From positions 27,546 through 91,545 of the forward strand of contig REAP01000006.1 in the NCBI GenBank assembly GCA_004294385.1: 64,000 nt of DNA. The letters are read 5' to 3'. Position numbers and translations under genes: made by a program. This DNA is from Oscillatoriales cyanobacterium (GTDB taxonomy: Bacteria; Cyanobacteriota; Cyanobacteriia; Cyanobacteriales; Microcoleaceae). Below the pieces are notes generated by a model, which made no database searches, was not told where the DNA came from, and was given only the letters and a program-made list of their open reading frames with translations. Below, one piece after another: positions 25,405 through 36,700 of the stretch (position 1 is the first letter of the stretch; the number at the start of each line of letters is the position of its first letter).

Positions 25405-28263
25405 TTAAAACAATTTTAGCCGATCGCGCAAAATTTCCGCCTGTTTTTCCGCTTCCGCCAAACCATCCCGCGCCACCTGAACCACAGCCGGGTCAGCTTT
25501 TTCCACAAACTTCTGATTAGTCAAACGCGCCGCAGTGTGCTTAATTTCCCCTTCTATCTTAGCCAACTTCTTCTCCAACTTAGCACGCAGAGCAACCAGA
25601 TCGACCACCCCAGCCAGAGGAATCAATACTTGCACAGTACCAATCACCCCAGCAATTGACCCCCCCTGCCCCCCCTTACCAAGGGGGGGATTAAGGGGGG
25701 GTTCAGCATCCAAACTAGCAGTAATCGTCAGATTTTCCACCCTTGCCAAATCCTTAATATAAATGGCACAATCTGAGAGAATCTGTCGTTCTTTTTCGCT
25801 TTCGCTTTGCAAAATTGCCGTCACTTTCACACCAGGCTTGATATCAGTATCAGCCCGCAAATTCCGAATAGTCCGAATCGTCCCAAACAACAACTCAAAC
25901 TGCTGTTCTAAATCTGGATTAATCAGCGATATTTCAGCTTCAGGATAAGCCTGCAAAGCCAAACATTCATCCTCACCTTTTTGAGTCAAAGTGTGCCAAA
26001 TTTCCTCAGTAATGTGCGGCATAAAAGGATGCAACAGTTTCAGAATACCTTCCAGCACAAAAGCAAAAGTTTGCTGTGCCGCTTTCTTAGAATTAGGTTC
26101 AGCATCCTGTTGTAAGCGCGACTTAACTAACTCAATATACCAGTCACAAAAATCGCCCCATATAAACTCATAAAGTCCTTTCGCCGCTTCACCCAAAGCG
26201 TAACTCTCAAAATTATTGCGACTTTGCTGTACAACCTGATAATAGCGAGAAAGAATCCAGCGATCGCACAACTCCAACCCTTCTTCTCTCCCCCCCTTAG
26301 CAAGGGAAGCCTCTTCTTCTTCTCTCCCCCCCTCAACAAGGGAAACGTCTTCTTCTTCTCTCCCCCCCTTAGCAAGGGGGGGCTGGGGGGGGTAAGGATT
26401 CCCCAATTGCTGCGGAGTTTGCCCCTCCAAATTCATCATCACAAACCGCGCCGCATTCCACAACTTATTAGTGAAATTCCGCGAAGCTTCCACCGTCGCC
26501 GACTCTTGAGATTGCCGATTATAATCCATCCGCACATCTTGGCCCGCACCCGCAGTTTCCCGCATCAGCGAATAACGCAAAGCATCAGTACCATACTTAT
26601 CCATCAAAACCAACGGATCAATCCCATTTCCCGCCGACTTAGATTGTTTTTTACCATTTTCATCCAACATCAAACCGTGAATATACACAGTTTCAAACGG
26701 CATTTTATCCGTAAAATATCCCGCCATCATCGTCATTCTAGCAACCCAGAAAAAGATGATATCAAAACCAGTCGATAGCGTAGTGTTAGGATAATACCTT
26801 GCCAAATCCGCAGTTTCCTCCGGCCAGCCCATCGTCGAAAACGGCCAAAGTCCCGACGAAAACCAAGTATCCAAAACATCCGGGTCTTGTTCTAGCTTGA
26901 CATTTGCTCCAAATTTTGCTATGGCTTTTTCCCTAGCTTCCGCCTCATTTGCAGCCACCACAAAAGGAGTATTGTCAAGAATTTCGCCGCCAGTTTCGCT
27001 AACAGCATACCAAGCCGGAATTTGATGTCCCCACCACAACTGACGCGAAATACACCAGTCTTTAATTTTCACCAACCAATCGCGATAAACCTTTGTCCAG
27101 CGAGAAGGTACAAACTGCGGCTGATTATGTTGATCGAGAAATTCCAAGGCCTTGTCAGCCATCGGGCGAGTCTTGACAAACCACTGAGTTGATAATAGCG
27201 GTTCTACTGGAACTTTTCCGCGATCGCTAAAAGGAACAGTATGTTTATAATCCTCTATTTTCACCAAAAACTCGTCTGTTTCCAGCCGCTTAATCACATT
27301 TTTGCGCGCAACAAATCGGTCTTGTCCTTGAAACTCACCCGCATTTTCATTTAAAGTGCCGTCCTTATTCATGATATTGATAAACGGCAAATTGTGGCGC
27401 TTACCCATCTCAAAGTCATTCGGGTCATGGGCTGGAGTCACTTTCACACAACCAGTTCCAAAAGCCGGATCAACCAATTCATCTGCAAAAATCGGAATTT
27501 CGCGATTCAGAATTGGCAGAGTCAGAGTTTTGCCGATAAGATGTTTGTAGCGATCGTCATTTGGATTCACCGCCACCCCAGTATCACCCAACATCGTTTC
27601 CGGTCGAGTAGTCGCCACCTCCACAAAACCCGAACCGTCCGACAAAGGATAGCGGAAGTGCCACAAATTCCCGTCAACTTCCTTACTTTCCACTTCCAAA
27701 TCAGAGACAGCAGACTGACTAGCTGGACACCAATTAACTAAATAATTGCCGCGATAAATCATCCCTTCTTCGTAGAGTCGAATAAACGCCGCTAAAACAG
27801 ATTTAGACAAACCTTCATCCATCGTAAAGCGTTCCCGCGACCAATCCGCAGACAGACCCAAACGCTGCAATTGATTAACAATAGCACCGCCCGATTCAGC
27901 TTTCCAATTCCAAGCCCGTTCCAAGAACTTTTCTCTTCCTAAATCATCGCGAGTTTTGCCTTCAGCTTTGAGTTGTTTTTCGAGAATAGTTTGAACTGCG
28001 ATGCTAGCGTGGTCAGTTCCGGGGAGACACAGAGTATTGTCACCAATCATGCGGTGATAGCGGATCAGTGCGTCAACGAGGGAGTTGTTGAAAGCGTGGC
28101 CCATGTGGAGGCGGCCAGTCACGTTGGGCGGCGGGATGACGACGCAGTAAGGTTCGCCGCCTTTTTCGGGGTCAGCTTTGAAGGTTTGGTTGTCTTCCCA
28201 GTATTTTTGCCATTTGGCTTCGGTGGCGAAGGGGTCGTATTGAGGGGGTAGGTTTGCGGTCAT
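25405..28263 (-). CDS. valS: Valyl-tRNA synthetase with in-frame repeat inserts
   Basis: Class I synthetase of 952 residues. HIGH-type motif [13 protein letters not shown] at residues about 43-55; editing domain with [20 protein letters not shown]-type motif as [14 protein letters not shown] (Gln in place of Met); C-terminal coiled coil [16 protein letters not shown]. Two inserts are encoded by C-run/G-run palindromes: about residues 622-662 ([10 protein letters not shown] plus two further KGG/EGG units, in the anticodon-binding region) and about 851-868 ([14 protein letters not shown], ahead of the coiled coil). The gene remains open and essential motifs are intact. Confidence 0.95.
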   Translation of the reverse strand: MTANLPPQYDPFATEAKWQKYWEDNQTFKADPEKGGEPYCVVIPPPNVTGRLHMGHAFNNSLVDALIRYHRMIGDNTLCLPGTDHASIAVQTILEKQLKAEGKTRDDLGREKFLERAWNWKAESGGAIVNQLQRLGLSADWSRERFTMDEGLSKSVLAAFIRLYEEGMIYRGNYLVNWCPASQSAVSDLEVESKEVDGNLWHFRYPLSDGSGFVEVATTRPETMLGDTGVAVNPNDDRYKHLIGKTLTLPILNREIPIFADELVDPAFGTGCVKVTPAHDPNDFEMGKRHNLPFINIMNKDGTLNENAGEFQGQDRFVARKNVIKRLETDEFLVKIEDYKHTVPFSDRGKVPVEPLLSTQWFVKTRPMADKALEFLDQHNQPQFVPSRWTKVYRDWLVKIKDWCISRQLWWGHQIPAWYAVSETGGEILDNTPFVVAANEAEAREKAIAKFGANVKLEQDPDVLDTWFSSGLWPFSTMGWPEETADLARYYPNTTLSTGFDIIFFWVARMTMMAGYFTDKMPFETVYIHGLMLDENGKKQSKSAGNGIDPLVLMDKYGTDALRYSLMRETAGAGQDVRMDYNRQSQESATVEASRNFTNKLWNAARFVMMNLEGQTPQQLGNPYPPQPPLAKGGREEEDVSLVEGGREEEEASLAKGGREEGLELCDRWILSRYYQVVQQSRNNFESYALGEAAKGLYEFIWGDFCDWYIELVKSRLQQDAEPNSKKAAQQTFAFVLEGILKLLHPFMPHITEEIWHTLTQKGEDECLALQAYPEAEISLINPDLEQQFELLFGTIRTIRNLRADTDIKPGVKVTAILQSESEKERQILSDCAIYIKDLARVENLTITASLDAEPPLNPPLGKGGQGGSIAGVIGTVQVLIPLAGVVDLVALRAKLEKKLAKIEGEIKHTAARLTNQKFVEKADPAVVQVARDGLAEAEKQAEILRDRLKLF

Positions 28264-28318
28264 GGCGGCTTGAGAATTTGATCTTATTTAGATTGTGCCA
28301 CAGGTGAGGGAAGAGAGG

Positions 28319-28465
28319 AGTTGGGGCCGGGGTTTTTGGAAGCGGTATACGAGAATTCGTTGCGTGAAGAACTCTCGCGCCGGGGAATTCCTTTTGATCC
28401 TCAACCTACGGTGAATGTCTTGTACAAGGGTGTTCTGGTTGGGAAAGCCAGATATGATATGTCTG
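28319..28465 (+). pseudogene. GxxExxY-family protein fragment
   Basis: A plus-strand stretch translates as LGPGFLEAVYENSLREELSR...VLYKGVLVGKARYDM, the characteristic G-x-x-E-x-x-Y motif and following strand of the GxxExxY family (PD-(D/E)XK-related). The N-terminus and C-terminus are missing; the right side is replaced by a CTGCGGTAAAATCCTCTTAA repeat, which occurs again at 31276-31295. No other gene is present in the 28264-28556 gap. Confidence 0.7.
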
Positions 28466-28507
28466 CGGTAAAATCCTCTTAATATCTGATTTGACTTTTA
28501 CAACCAA

Positions 28508-28540
28508 ACAAAAAACGATCGCACTTTAGATGCGATCGCT
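28508..28540 (-). terminator. Rho-independent terminator of the RTX/CHRD gene
   Basis: On the minus strand CGATCGCA-TCTAAAG-TGCGATCG is followed by a T-run (TTTTTTG). It lies 20 nt past the stop codon of the gene at 28557. The arms incorporate the HIP1 hexamer. Confidence 0.85.
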
Positions 28541-28556
28541 CTTATTCTACTTCATT

Positions 28557-30110
28557 CTACTTCGCTGGATAAACTTGACCTCTCATTTCACCATAGAATG
28601 AGTGCTCCTCCGTGTGGAGGTTGAAGTAAAGTGCACCTCGTCGCGCTACTGCTTCTATTCCAGCAACAGTATTTACTTGACCCGGAAGGCCCAGTTCCAC
28701 CGGACAACCTTCAGGTAAGCGAGGAATATTGTCAGGAACTTGAATATCTTCAACCGATGGAGGCGAACTTAGATTGGGAATTTGAGAGATACCTTGAGGT
28801 AAATTAGTAGGTAGTCCAGAAGTATTGTTAGGAATGTTGCCAATAATTTGGTTTAATTGAGGCAAACTTTGATTCGTAACTTGAGGTAAAGCTGTAGGTA
28901 AGCTAGGAGGATTTACAGGAGTTTGTCCGGGAAGTTGCTTCAATTGAGACGAACTTGGATCTTGGCTGTGATCTTCACCTAAATGAGAAGATTGGCGGGC
29001 AGTATTTGCAGAAGTTTTTCCAATAGGTTGACCATTCTGAAGAGTCAAACCTTCATCAGGAATACGAGGCACACCTTCGGGTAAATCGGGTGGAGAATCG
29101 ACTAAAGTAATATTTTTATTCAAGATTGTGGCAGAAAGTTTACCATCTACGATCGTCTTGTCAAAGGTTCCGAATTGCCCCAAATCGAGCACAATAGGCC
29201 CAAGTACACCAGGAGGGCCGCAGTGAATGTGAAATCCGGTAATCTCTGAAGGATCGACACCAGATATTTGAACATCAACTTTGGCGGAGCTCAGATTTTT
29301 AGGAAAAGTAATTTTACCATATCCTTTAGCGTCCGATTCGATTGCTTCCCCAGGTTCTTGTTGAGGGCTGAGAAATGCTTCATACTTAGTAGCAGATCGC
29401 TCTCCGAAAGGATCGGGAGTACCTACAGAAGTGCCTGTAATAAAATCGGCGGCAGTTAAATCTTTGGCTGCAATACCATTGATCAACAATAGCGATTGAT
29501 TGGCAATCTTATCTGTAACTAATACTTGACCTGAATTTGTTGTCGTAATGGCGAGATTGTTGAAACTGAGAGAGGGATTAAGTTGGATAAAGTCAACGCC
29601 GTTTTGAAAGTCCGTTATTAGATCGAATCCTTCACCCTTAGATATGACAAAAATATCTCCGCCATTGCCTCCAGTTAATGTATCATTTCCAGCTCCGCCC
29701 GTCAGCACATCATCGCCTAATTCTCCTAATAAAACATCGTTACCGAAGTCACCATTCAGGATATCATTACTTTTACCACCCAGGAGCGAATCCTCGTTTT
29801 GACCCCCCGAAAGCGTGTCGTCGCCTTGATTGCCACAGAGTAAATCGTTTCCTGCATTACCCAAGAGGATATCGTTACCTCCCAACCCGATAATGGTATC
29901 ATTTCCCGTCATGCCGTAATAAGTGCGACTCTCTTCGTTATTCGTTACCCAGTCGTCACCTCCTAGGAGCATAATCACGTCCTTTCCCAGAGAATTAGAA
30001 AGTGTACTAATCTGGTTAGCGGGTAGTTGATTGAAGAAAAATACATCGTTGCTTTCAGTCGCTAGACCGATGTCAAAAGGTATTCCCGTGTCGATTGCTG
30101 ATAAGTTCAT
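28557..30110 (-). CDS. RTX calcium-binding repeat protein with CHRD domain
   Basis: 517 residues from the ATG at 30110. Residues about 65-165 are hemolysin-type nonapeptide repeats (GGNDILLGNAGND, GGAGNDTLTGGNG), which bind calcium and are common in proteins exported without a cleaved signal. Residues about 235 to the end form a CHRD (chordin-like) domain (YEAFLSPQQEPGEAIES, FHIHCGPPGVLGPIVLDL, ending YFNLHTEEHSFYGEMRG), interrupted by a Pro/Gln/Leu-rich linker of roughly 120 residues. It is probably secreted. Neighbouring genes give no export system. Confidence 0.88.
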   Translation of the reverse strand: MNLSAIDTGIPFDIGLATESNDVFFFNQLPANQISTLSNSLGKDVIMLLGGDDWVTNNEESRTYYGMTGNDTIIGLGGNDILLGNAGNDLLCGNQGDDTLSGGQNEDSLLGGKSNDILNGDFGNDVLLGELGDDVLTGGAGNDTLTGGNGGDIFVISKGEGFDLITDFQNGVDFIQLNPSLSFNNLAITTTNSGQVLVTDKIANQSLLLINGIAAKDLTAADFITGTSVGTPDPFGERSATKYEAFLSPQQEPGEAIESDAKGYGKITFPKNLSSAKVDVQISGVDPSEITGFHIHCGPPGVLGPIVLDLGQFGTFDKTIVDGKLSATILNKNITLVDSPPDLPEGVPRIPDEGLTLQNGQPIGKTSANTARQSSHLGEDHSQDPSSSQLKQLPGQTPVNPPSLPTALPQVTNQSLPQLNQIIGNIPNNTSGLPTNLPQGISQIPNLSSPPSVEDIQVPDNIPRLPEGCPVELGLPGQVNTVAGIEAVARRGALYFNLHTEEHSFYGEMRGQVYPAK

Positions 30111-30190
30111 AGTTCGATACAAGTTAATTTATTCCCTATTAAAATTTATAACTTGCTGCTTCCTAGTTGTGCTAGCCAAATTCCGAAAGA

Positions 30191-31114
30191 TTAGTTTCGC
30201 AAAATGTCCGAAGGCTTTTTCCGAAAATGCTGCTGGAAGTATTTTGTAAAGCGACCAGGATTGTAAAAACCATATTCAAAAGCAACTTCCGTGATCGTTT
30301 TATTGCTTTCCATCAACTCCATACGAGCGGCTTCAAGTCTAGCAGTTCGCAAGAATTGACTGGGAGAAACACCGTAATAACGAGCAAATGCTGTTTGTAA
30401 AGAACGACTGCTACAGTTCATGGCGATCGCAACTTGTGCAATTGTCAACTCTTGCTTCATATTTGCCCGGATGTATTCAGCCGCCTCCCGCACGCGAGCG
30501 ATCGAAATTTCGGATACTTTGCTCGTCGAAGTATCTAAATTACTGTAAGATGAACCTTGGACTAAGGTTGAGAAAATAGCGATTTCTAGATTTTCAATGA
30601 CCAGTGGATGTCCGTTAGTGTCAATCAAATTCCACAGCGTCATGACCATTTGATATAGCGATCGACCGTAAACAGTGGTACGATCGACAACTGGCATCAG
30701 CTTGGGACGATCGATCGGCTTGTCAAGATACTTGCTCAGTTCAGTTAAAAATCGAGCTTCATCTATATAAATTGAGATTGCACTGTATTTGGGTGAGTGC
30801 TGAAGACGGATTAGTTCGCCTCCCGGCTGACTTATCCCCAGATGTCGATCGTCCACGAGGAATTCGTTAGACCCAACTTTGAATACATGATCGCCGTCAA
30901 AAAATGTGAAAACTATTTTTCCAGGAAAAGTATATCCGGCGGTATATGTACTCCCAGCTTCCCAAACAACATTCAGGATCTCGAAGTTCTTTAACTTCGC
31001 AAGTCGCCATTGAATTTTGTAATCTTTGGAATGGGGAATATGTTTAGTTATTGTCGGTAGTTGCTTAATATAGATCTCTGGATCGTTGATTTCAATATTC
31101 AAATCCCAGGGCAT
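30191..31114 (-). CDS. AraC-family transcriptional regulator
   Basis: 307 residues. An N-terminal sensing region of about 200 residues (cupin-like in position, with no recognised ligand motif) is followed by the two helix-turn-helices of AraC: LTIAQVAIAMNCSSRSLQTAF and ITEVAFEYGFYNPGRFTKYF. AGGAT lies just ahead of the ATG at 31114. It is transcribed in the same direction as the RTX/CHRD gene 80 nt downstream, but a regulatory link is only a guess. Confidence 0.9.
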   Translation of the reverse strand: MPWDLNIEINDPEIYIKQLPTITKHIPHSKDYKIQWRLAKLKNFEILNVVWEAGSTYTAGYTFPGKIVFTFFDGDHVFKVGSNEFLVDDRHLGISQPGGELIRLQHSPKYSAISIYIDEARFLTELSKYLDKPIDRPKLMPVVDRTTVYGRSLYQMVMTLWNLIDTNGHPLVIENLEIAIFSTLVQGSSYSNLDTSTSKVSEISIARVREAAEYIRANMKQELTIAQVAIAMNCSSRSLQTAFARYYGVSPSQFLRTARLEAARMELMESNKTITEVAFEYGFYNPGRFTKYFQQHFRKKPSDILRN

Positions 31115-31301
31115 AAGAAAATCCTCATAGTTGATACCTCACAATAAATAATATCTGATTTACGGCGCACAGAATCTATTTGTAGGGTGCGCAGTGCGCA
31201 CCTTAGTACTTAAAAGAAAGAATCCGCCGCCTCATCCTCTCCTAACAAACCCTCTCATCTCTCTCCTCTCTGCGCTCTCTGCGGTAAAATCCTCTTAATA
31301 T

Positions 31302-32954
31302 CTATTTCACCTCTTTATAATCCACCCCATAACTCGTATCTCTCCCCGACAAATAAGTAGTTTTCCCCGTCAAAGTCTCCAAAGTTTGTCTCGTTTTAGC
31401 AGAAGTAATTGTATTCAGCGGTACACCCAACTTGCTAGCCAAACCAGCCGCCACACCCACACCTTGTCCTTGATAAGTATTCACTGTCGCAATGCGTCCA
31501 ACTGATACCGCCATACCAACATATCCAGATGAACGCCCGACGATCGCCAAATTATTCACTTTGCTAGCCAAAGCACTTTCTATGCCAAAATTATACACGG
31601 GTAATCCAGGAATTCTCGATGACAAATCCTTGACTCCACCCCGTAAATCGAAATCGTAGGAAAAACTGCCGATCGACTTTTCGGCCTCTGTTCCTCCTTT
31701 AATAATTTCCTGTCCCGTCAGCGGATCTACTACATCGCGAATGTTCAAGGTTTGTCTGATGTAAGCCTCATCTGGGATAAATACTCTGACATCTTTACCA
31801 GATTTTTTTTGCAGCCACTCTTGCAGAAATGACATTTCTTTCAGCATCTCAGCATTCGGTTTTCTGTCGTTAGCTTCCATCTTCATTAGTTGGTCAACTT
31901 GATATTTAAACAGAAAGCCATTCCACGACATGGAATTATCTTTATAAACGCAAATATTGGCTTTGTCAAAAAAGAAGCCTTTGTCTTGAGTAAAGGGCAG
32001 ATTTCTATCTACATGATACGCTGCGCCTAGGGCGGTGCTTCTGATATTGTAACCGTCTCGGTATGCCTGATAAATTGTACTCAAGAAATTCCTCATCCAG
32101 AATTCGGTACTTGCCGGATCGTTAGATTTGCTAATGCTTGTTTTAATCTTTTCTACTAAAGGCGTGTTGTAAAGAATCTCGTCTTCCATTCTGCGGAGGT
32201 CGGATATCGTGAGGCCGGTAATTGTCGGAACTATCGATATTGCTAAGGTTTCATTTTTGGATTTGATGTTTTGCGATTCATATCCTGTATAATAAGATAA
32301 TCCGGCTTTTCTTGCTAGTTCCGCGTCTTGAGTTACGTCAATGAAAGAGTTGGCTTTGATTTTGACATTGCGGCCTTTTACTTCGGCATATTCAATTTTG
32401 CGATCGACTACGTGGGGAGTGAGAGTCGAGTTGGAAATAACTTTAACATCGGCTGATGAAAGCATATCTTTGAGTGCTTTATCTGCCGTTTTTGGTTCTA
32501 AACAAGATTCGGGAACATTGGCTTTGTCGAGGAATTCCCGGAAGCATTGGGCGTAGGGTTGGTTGTACCAATCGGGGATTTTATCTAAATCGACGTAGCC
32601 TAAGCCACCACGGGTGAGTACACCACCTAACATTGCGGTTTCATGGTTCGATCGCACTACCGCTACTTTTCCCTTTGCACCTAGGGTCTTTTTTGCCCAG
32701 ATAGCTGCACATATCCCTGGTACTTCATCGCCATATACTACTACATCAAAGTTGCGATCGGCTGGTGTTTGAGCTGCTGCTGGGGGCTTGTTTGTGGCTG
32801 TTTGGCGCAGGCTTTCGGTGTCTAATGTGGCACTTGCTTCGTTTCGGTGGGCGATCGAGCTTTTTACATCTTTGAAATACGGGGAATCAACTAAAACTTT
32901 TATGGCTACAAAAAAAATGGCAATGGCGGCTAATTTCTTGAAAGTAGGGGGCAT
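31302..32954 (-). CDS. FAD-dependent oxidoreductase, membrane-anchored or exported
   Basis: 550 residues of the FAD_oxidored type. An uncleaved or signal-like hydrophobic N-terminus (residues 7-22) and a Thr/Ala/Pro linker precede the Rossmann start FDVVVYGDEVPGICAAIWA, a degenerate dinucleotide-binding motif (GDEVPG where GxGxxG is usual). It continues with GGVLTRGGLGYVDLD, SFIDVTQDAELARKAG and a C-terminal NLAIVGRSSGYVGMAVSVGR. The substrate is unknown. It is monocistronic. Confidence 0.82.
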   Translation of the reverse strand: MPPTFKKLAAIAIFFVAIKVLVDSPYFKDVKSSIAHRNEASATLDTESLRQTATNKPPAAAQTPADRNFDVVVYGDEVPGICAAIWAKKTLGAKGKVAVVRSNHETAMLGGVLTRGGLGYVDLDKIPDWYNQPYAQCFREFLDKANVPESCLEPKTADKALKDMLSSADVKVISNSTLTPHVVDRKIEYAEVKGRNVKIKANSFIDVTQDAELARKAGLSYYTGYESQNIKSKNETLAISIVPTITGLTISDLRRMEDEILYNTPLVEKIKTSISKSNDPASTEFWMRNFLSTIYQAYRDGYNIRSTALGAAYHVDRNLPFTQDKGFFFDKANICVYKDNSMSWNGFLFKYQVDQLMKMEANDRKPNAEMLKEMSFLQEWLQKKSGKDVRVFIPDEAYIRQTLNIRDVVDPLTGQEIIKGGTEAEKSIGSFSYDFDLRGGVKDLSSRIPGLPVYNFGIESALASKVNNLAIVGRSSGYVGMAVSVGRIATVNTYQGQGVGVAAGLASKLGVPLNTITSAKTRQTLETLTGKTTYLSGRDTSYGVDYKEVK

Positions 32955-33231
32955 TTAGTTGACTCGTTGATAAATTTGGCATACCTGAAAGTGCAATTCA
33001 GGGTTTACGGAGTTGAATATAGCACGTTTAGGTAATTTCGACACAAGTTGTATTTTTCCGGGAACTGTTGCGATTAGATTATTGAACCGCGAAGACGCGA
33101 AGGAAGCGAAGGAAGAAGTAGAAAGAAGTAGAAAGAAGTAGATAATCTCTACCGGGAAGAAGTAAATTACTGGAACCTTTAAGCAGTTTAATGCTACAAT
33201 TATGTCTATCACCAATTAAAACATAAAAAAT

Positions 33232-33420
33232 ATGACTTTTGAGGCTGTTTTAAATCTTGTCAAGCAGTTGTCTCTAGCCGAAAAGTTACGGTTAATTAAG
33301 TCGATAGTTCCTGAAATAGAACGAGAATTAGTTGTTCTGCCGGTTCCCCGTAAATCATTGTGGGGTTTATGTGCTGACTTGGGAATTGCACCCTCTGGAT
33401 CTATTATTGAGAGAAGTTGA
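33232..33420 (+). pseudogene. VapB-type antitoxin remnant, C-terminus lost
   Basis: 62 codons from the ATG at 33232: MTFEAVLNLVKQLSLAEKL..., then PRKSLWGLCADLGIAPS, the usual body of a cyanobacterial VapB-like antitoxin. After APS the normal acidic C-terminal tail is missing and the frame runs into toxin-gene DNA read in the wrong frame before stopping. A deletion has fused this gene to the following toxin fragment. Confidence 0.65.
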
Positions 33421-33610
33421 GAGCAATGATGCCTTATTGGTTGAAATTCCTTTCGATCGCAATATAGCCCTGACTTTAAGGCAAGTTGACCGATCGCAAA
33501 TTCCCGATTTGCCCGATCGCATTATTGCTGCTACTGGTTTGTATCTTAATGTACCCGTTATTAGTCGCGATCGCCGGATTCAATTATCGAGTATAGACAC
33601 AATTTGGTAA
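33395..33610 (+). pseudogene. VapC-type PIN-domain toxin remnant, N-terminus lost
   Basis: In the frame one base off from the antitoxin, the sequence reads REVESNDALLVEIPFDRNIA, then PDRIIAATGLYLNVPVISRD, the C-terminal half of a PIN domain including the conserved Asp of the PDRIIAAT motif. The N-terminal half with its first catalytic Asp and the central Glu is gone. The toxin should be inactive. Confidence 0.75.
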
Positions 33611-33743
33611 ATCTTAGTCACTCGGCGATCGAAGTTGACTTAAGGATGTTTTCGGGGATTTGTGAATTGTACTGTGAAGCAGTTTATTTCCCACAATAAA
33701 AAAGAGGCGCAATCGGCCCCATATTTTTTTTATTATCTCTACT

Positions 33744-36700
33744 TCAACCGCTAGCTAATGGTAATACCAACCTAGCTATAATCAAATTATTATCCAAAAT
33801 TTCCATAGAAAGATTCCCTCCCATCAACCGCACTCCTCGCTGACAACTCAATAAAACTTGAAACATCGGCTGACTAAAATTAGAAGCAACTAATATATTC
33901 GGCTCAGCAACACCATTGAAAATCGCAATTAACTGCCGATCGAACAAACCACCATCCGTAACAGACAACTCCAGCAAATCTGCACCCACAATTTGATAGC
34001 GAACCTCCACTTTCCCCCCAACCTCAGAGCGCCGACAAGCCGCCGACAGCAATTCCCACAGCACCAAATCCAGCTTGATACTGTCCCCCCGAACACTCAA
34101 TATCTGACCCGGTGGTAGCGAAACCGACGTTTCCCGGTTCACTTCCAGCAGAATTTCTAACTGTTTGACCAAAGGAGCCGCCCGATCGAGCGATCGCTTC
34201 AACCAAGCACCCACAGCCACCGCATCCAGTCCAAATTGTAGCCGCCACTGTTCCTGTTTCAACACCAAATGAGCAGACCCCAAAGCATTCCCAATTTGAC
34301 GCAAAACCTGCTGGTAGCGCAAAGTTTTCAGAGGATCCTTTTGTTCCTTCACAGACTGCAAAATAGATTGACTCAACTCCCCCAACTCCTTCACCCCCGA
34401 TCCCACAATCCGGTAAAACTCCTCGAAACGGCGCTGCTTGTACCAATTCAGCAACTCCAAATCCGATCGCTGCAACCCTCGCACAGATTCCACCGCCAAA
34501 TACCGACGCCACCAAGCCAAATGAGCCGCCATCTGATCGAGTAAATTCACCGAAAACTCTGACCACCTGCGCCCCGCAGCATCCGCCACCAACAGTATTC
34601 CCATCGGATCATGTTCCGGCGCAGTCCGCAGTGCTACCGCCATAATCTCCCCAATTCCCGGACTGCGAAGCCACCGCTTAGTCCCCAGCGACAGTTCCCC
34701 CATGCTGTATCGCATCACTCCCTCAGCATCCAGGATTTGTTGAATCAAAAAATCAGTTTGGACGGAAATCGCTGCTTCGGGATTCAACGCAAATACGGGA
34801 TTAGCAGCCACCGTAGCAATAGAAGCTTCTTCTTGGTGCTGATTCCAAGTAATTACCGCCACCAAAGGACACGAAAGCGTCTGAGCAACGTGTTGAGCAA
34901 AGTTGTACTCCAGCCTTCGCAGCGGCAAATCTGGCAAAATCTGCGGTGAGGAAGCAGATATCTGTTTGCGATATTGTTCTTGGGGAGCTTGCAAAACAGC
35001 TAAGCCTGATTTGAGCCCTCGGTAAAATTGTTGGTACTTATCCAGTTCCGAGCTCTGCTGCCATTGGTGCAGAATTAGCCCTAGCTGTTGACTGACTACT
35101 TGAACTAATTCTCGCTCCGATCGACTCCAATTACGAGTAGCACTGTGCCCGACAACCAGCAAACCCTCGATCGATTTTGGATTTTGGATTTTGGATTTTA
35201 GATTGGAATGTTCTCCTTCTTCCCTCTTTGTACCCTGAGCACTTCGGCGCAGTTTATCCTGAGCACTTCGGCTACGCTCAGCATAAACTCCGTCGAAGGG
35301 CTCAGCATAAACGCAGTCGTTGGGCCTTCTTCCTGGCTGCTTCTTTCCCCGCGTACTCACGGCTAAAAGCGATCGCACACCCGCTTCCGTCAGCACTTCC
35401 CGCCAAGCCCCCAATCGCCCGTCATCCTCCCAATTTTCAATCGCCACAGCTTCCTCGCTGTCCTCCAGCAGCCGCAAATCCTCCAACTCAAGAGCCTTGA
35501 GCGGTGACGGTACTGCTCTGCGATTGCGGGGCAGATTTTGGCAGACAATTTCAAACAGATCCTGTTCTTCCTCGTACAGCAGCAGCAGAAAGTATTCGCA
35601 GTTGAGCCGCCCGCACAATTGCGAAGCAGTATTTTTCAGAGTAGTTTCCCAATCCGCATCACTGTAGATAGCACGGGCGATTCCTGCTGTTAAATCGCGA
35701 TCGATCTCGGCTTGCTGAATCCGCTCTTCCATCTCCGACAGAGGAGCTGTCAGAGCCACTAATTGCCCCACTCCCCGCAGGTAATTTTTTTCATCCTCTT
35801 GCCAAATCCGGGGTTCACTAGCTTCAACCGCCAGAAATCCCAACAATTCCCCTTCTAAAACAATTGGTGCCGCCAGCAGCGATCGCGCCCGAATTTGCTG
35901 CATCAATCTTCCGGTAAGTTCGCTTTTTAAGGAACTATGAGATTCGCCGATCCAAACCATTTGTTCCTTTGCTAACGCCTCATAAAATCCGCCCAAATCT
36001 TGGACAGTAATACCAGAAGCCGGTCGCTTGAGTCCGCCCAAACCCGGCGCGACTTGGCGGTTGCTGACTCGTCGCCAAAAATAGCGCCGCTCTCGCTCGA
36101 ACCAATAAACATTCGTGCGTGTCGGCTCGATAAATTCATGGGTTTGTTCGACGACTGTTTGCAAATATTGGTCAAGCGATCGCAGTTCGCGCAATTGGGA
36201 AATCAGTGCAATCAGCGACTCATCCGGGCGCTTTGTCAGAGTTCGCACCCAGTCCTTTTCTATTTGATAAAGAGCAGTTGCCAGTCCTCCTAATACAATC
36301 GTCAGTTGGGTTTTTTCTACCGACGAAAGTGAGCTTCCCCACTGATCCGCACCAAGCAAAATAACCCCATAACAGCGGTCTTTATAGCGGAGCGGAAACA
36401 GAATCGTACCTTGAACATTAAAACTTTGAGCCAGTTTGCGCCATTCGCCAGCTCTGTTTTCCGATCGCAAATCTGGAATTACCACAGGCTGAAGCTGAAT
36501 CACCACTTGTTCTAGCAAATCCCCTGGATTCAGGGTAAATCGCTGTTTCAGAAACGACTGATCGCCATTGGGAGTCATACCACCTTTGCCAAAAAGTCGG
36601 TGGCCAGCGCGATCGTACAATCCAATCCAAATTAATCGCCAGTCGAATTCTGCTTGCAAGTACGAGAGAGTTGTCTCCAGTAGCACATCCACATTCTCAT

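Noticed and set aside
34024..34566. 180-codon Gly-rich minus-strand frame inside the GAF gene
   Set aside because: It is a shifted reading of the 1011-residue protein, with no ribosome-binding site or family match.
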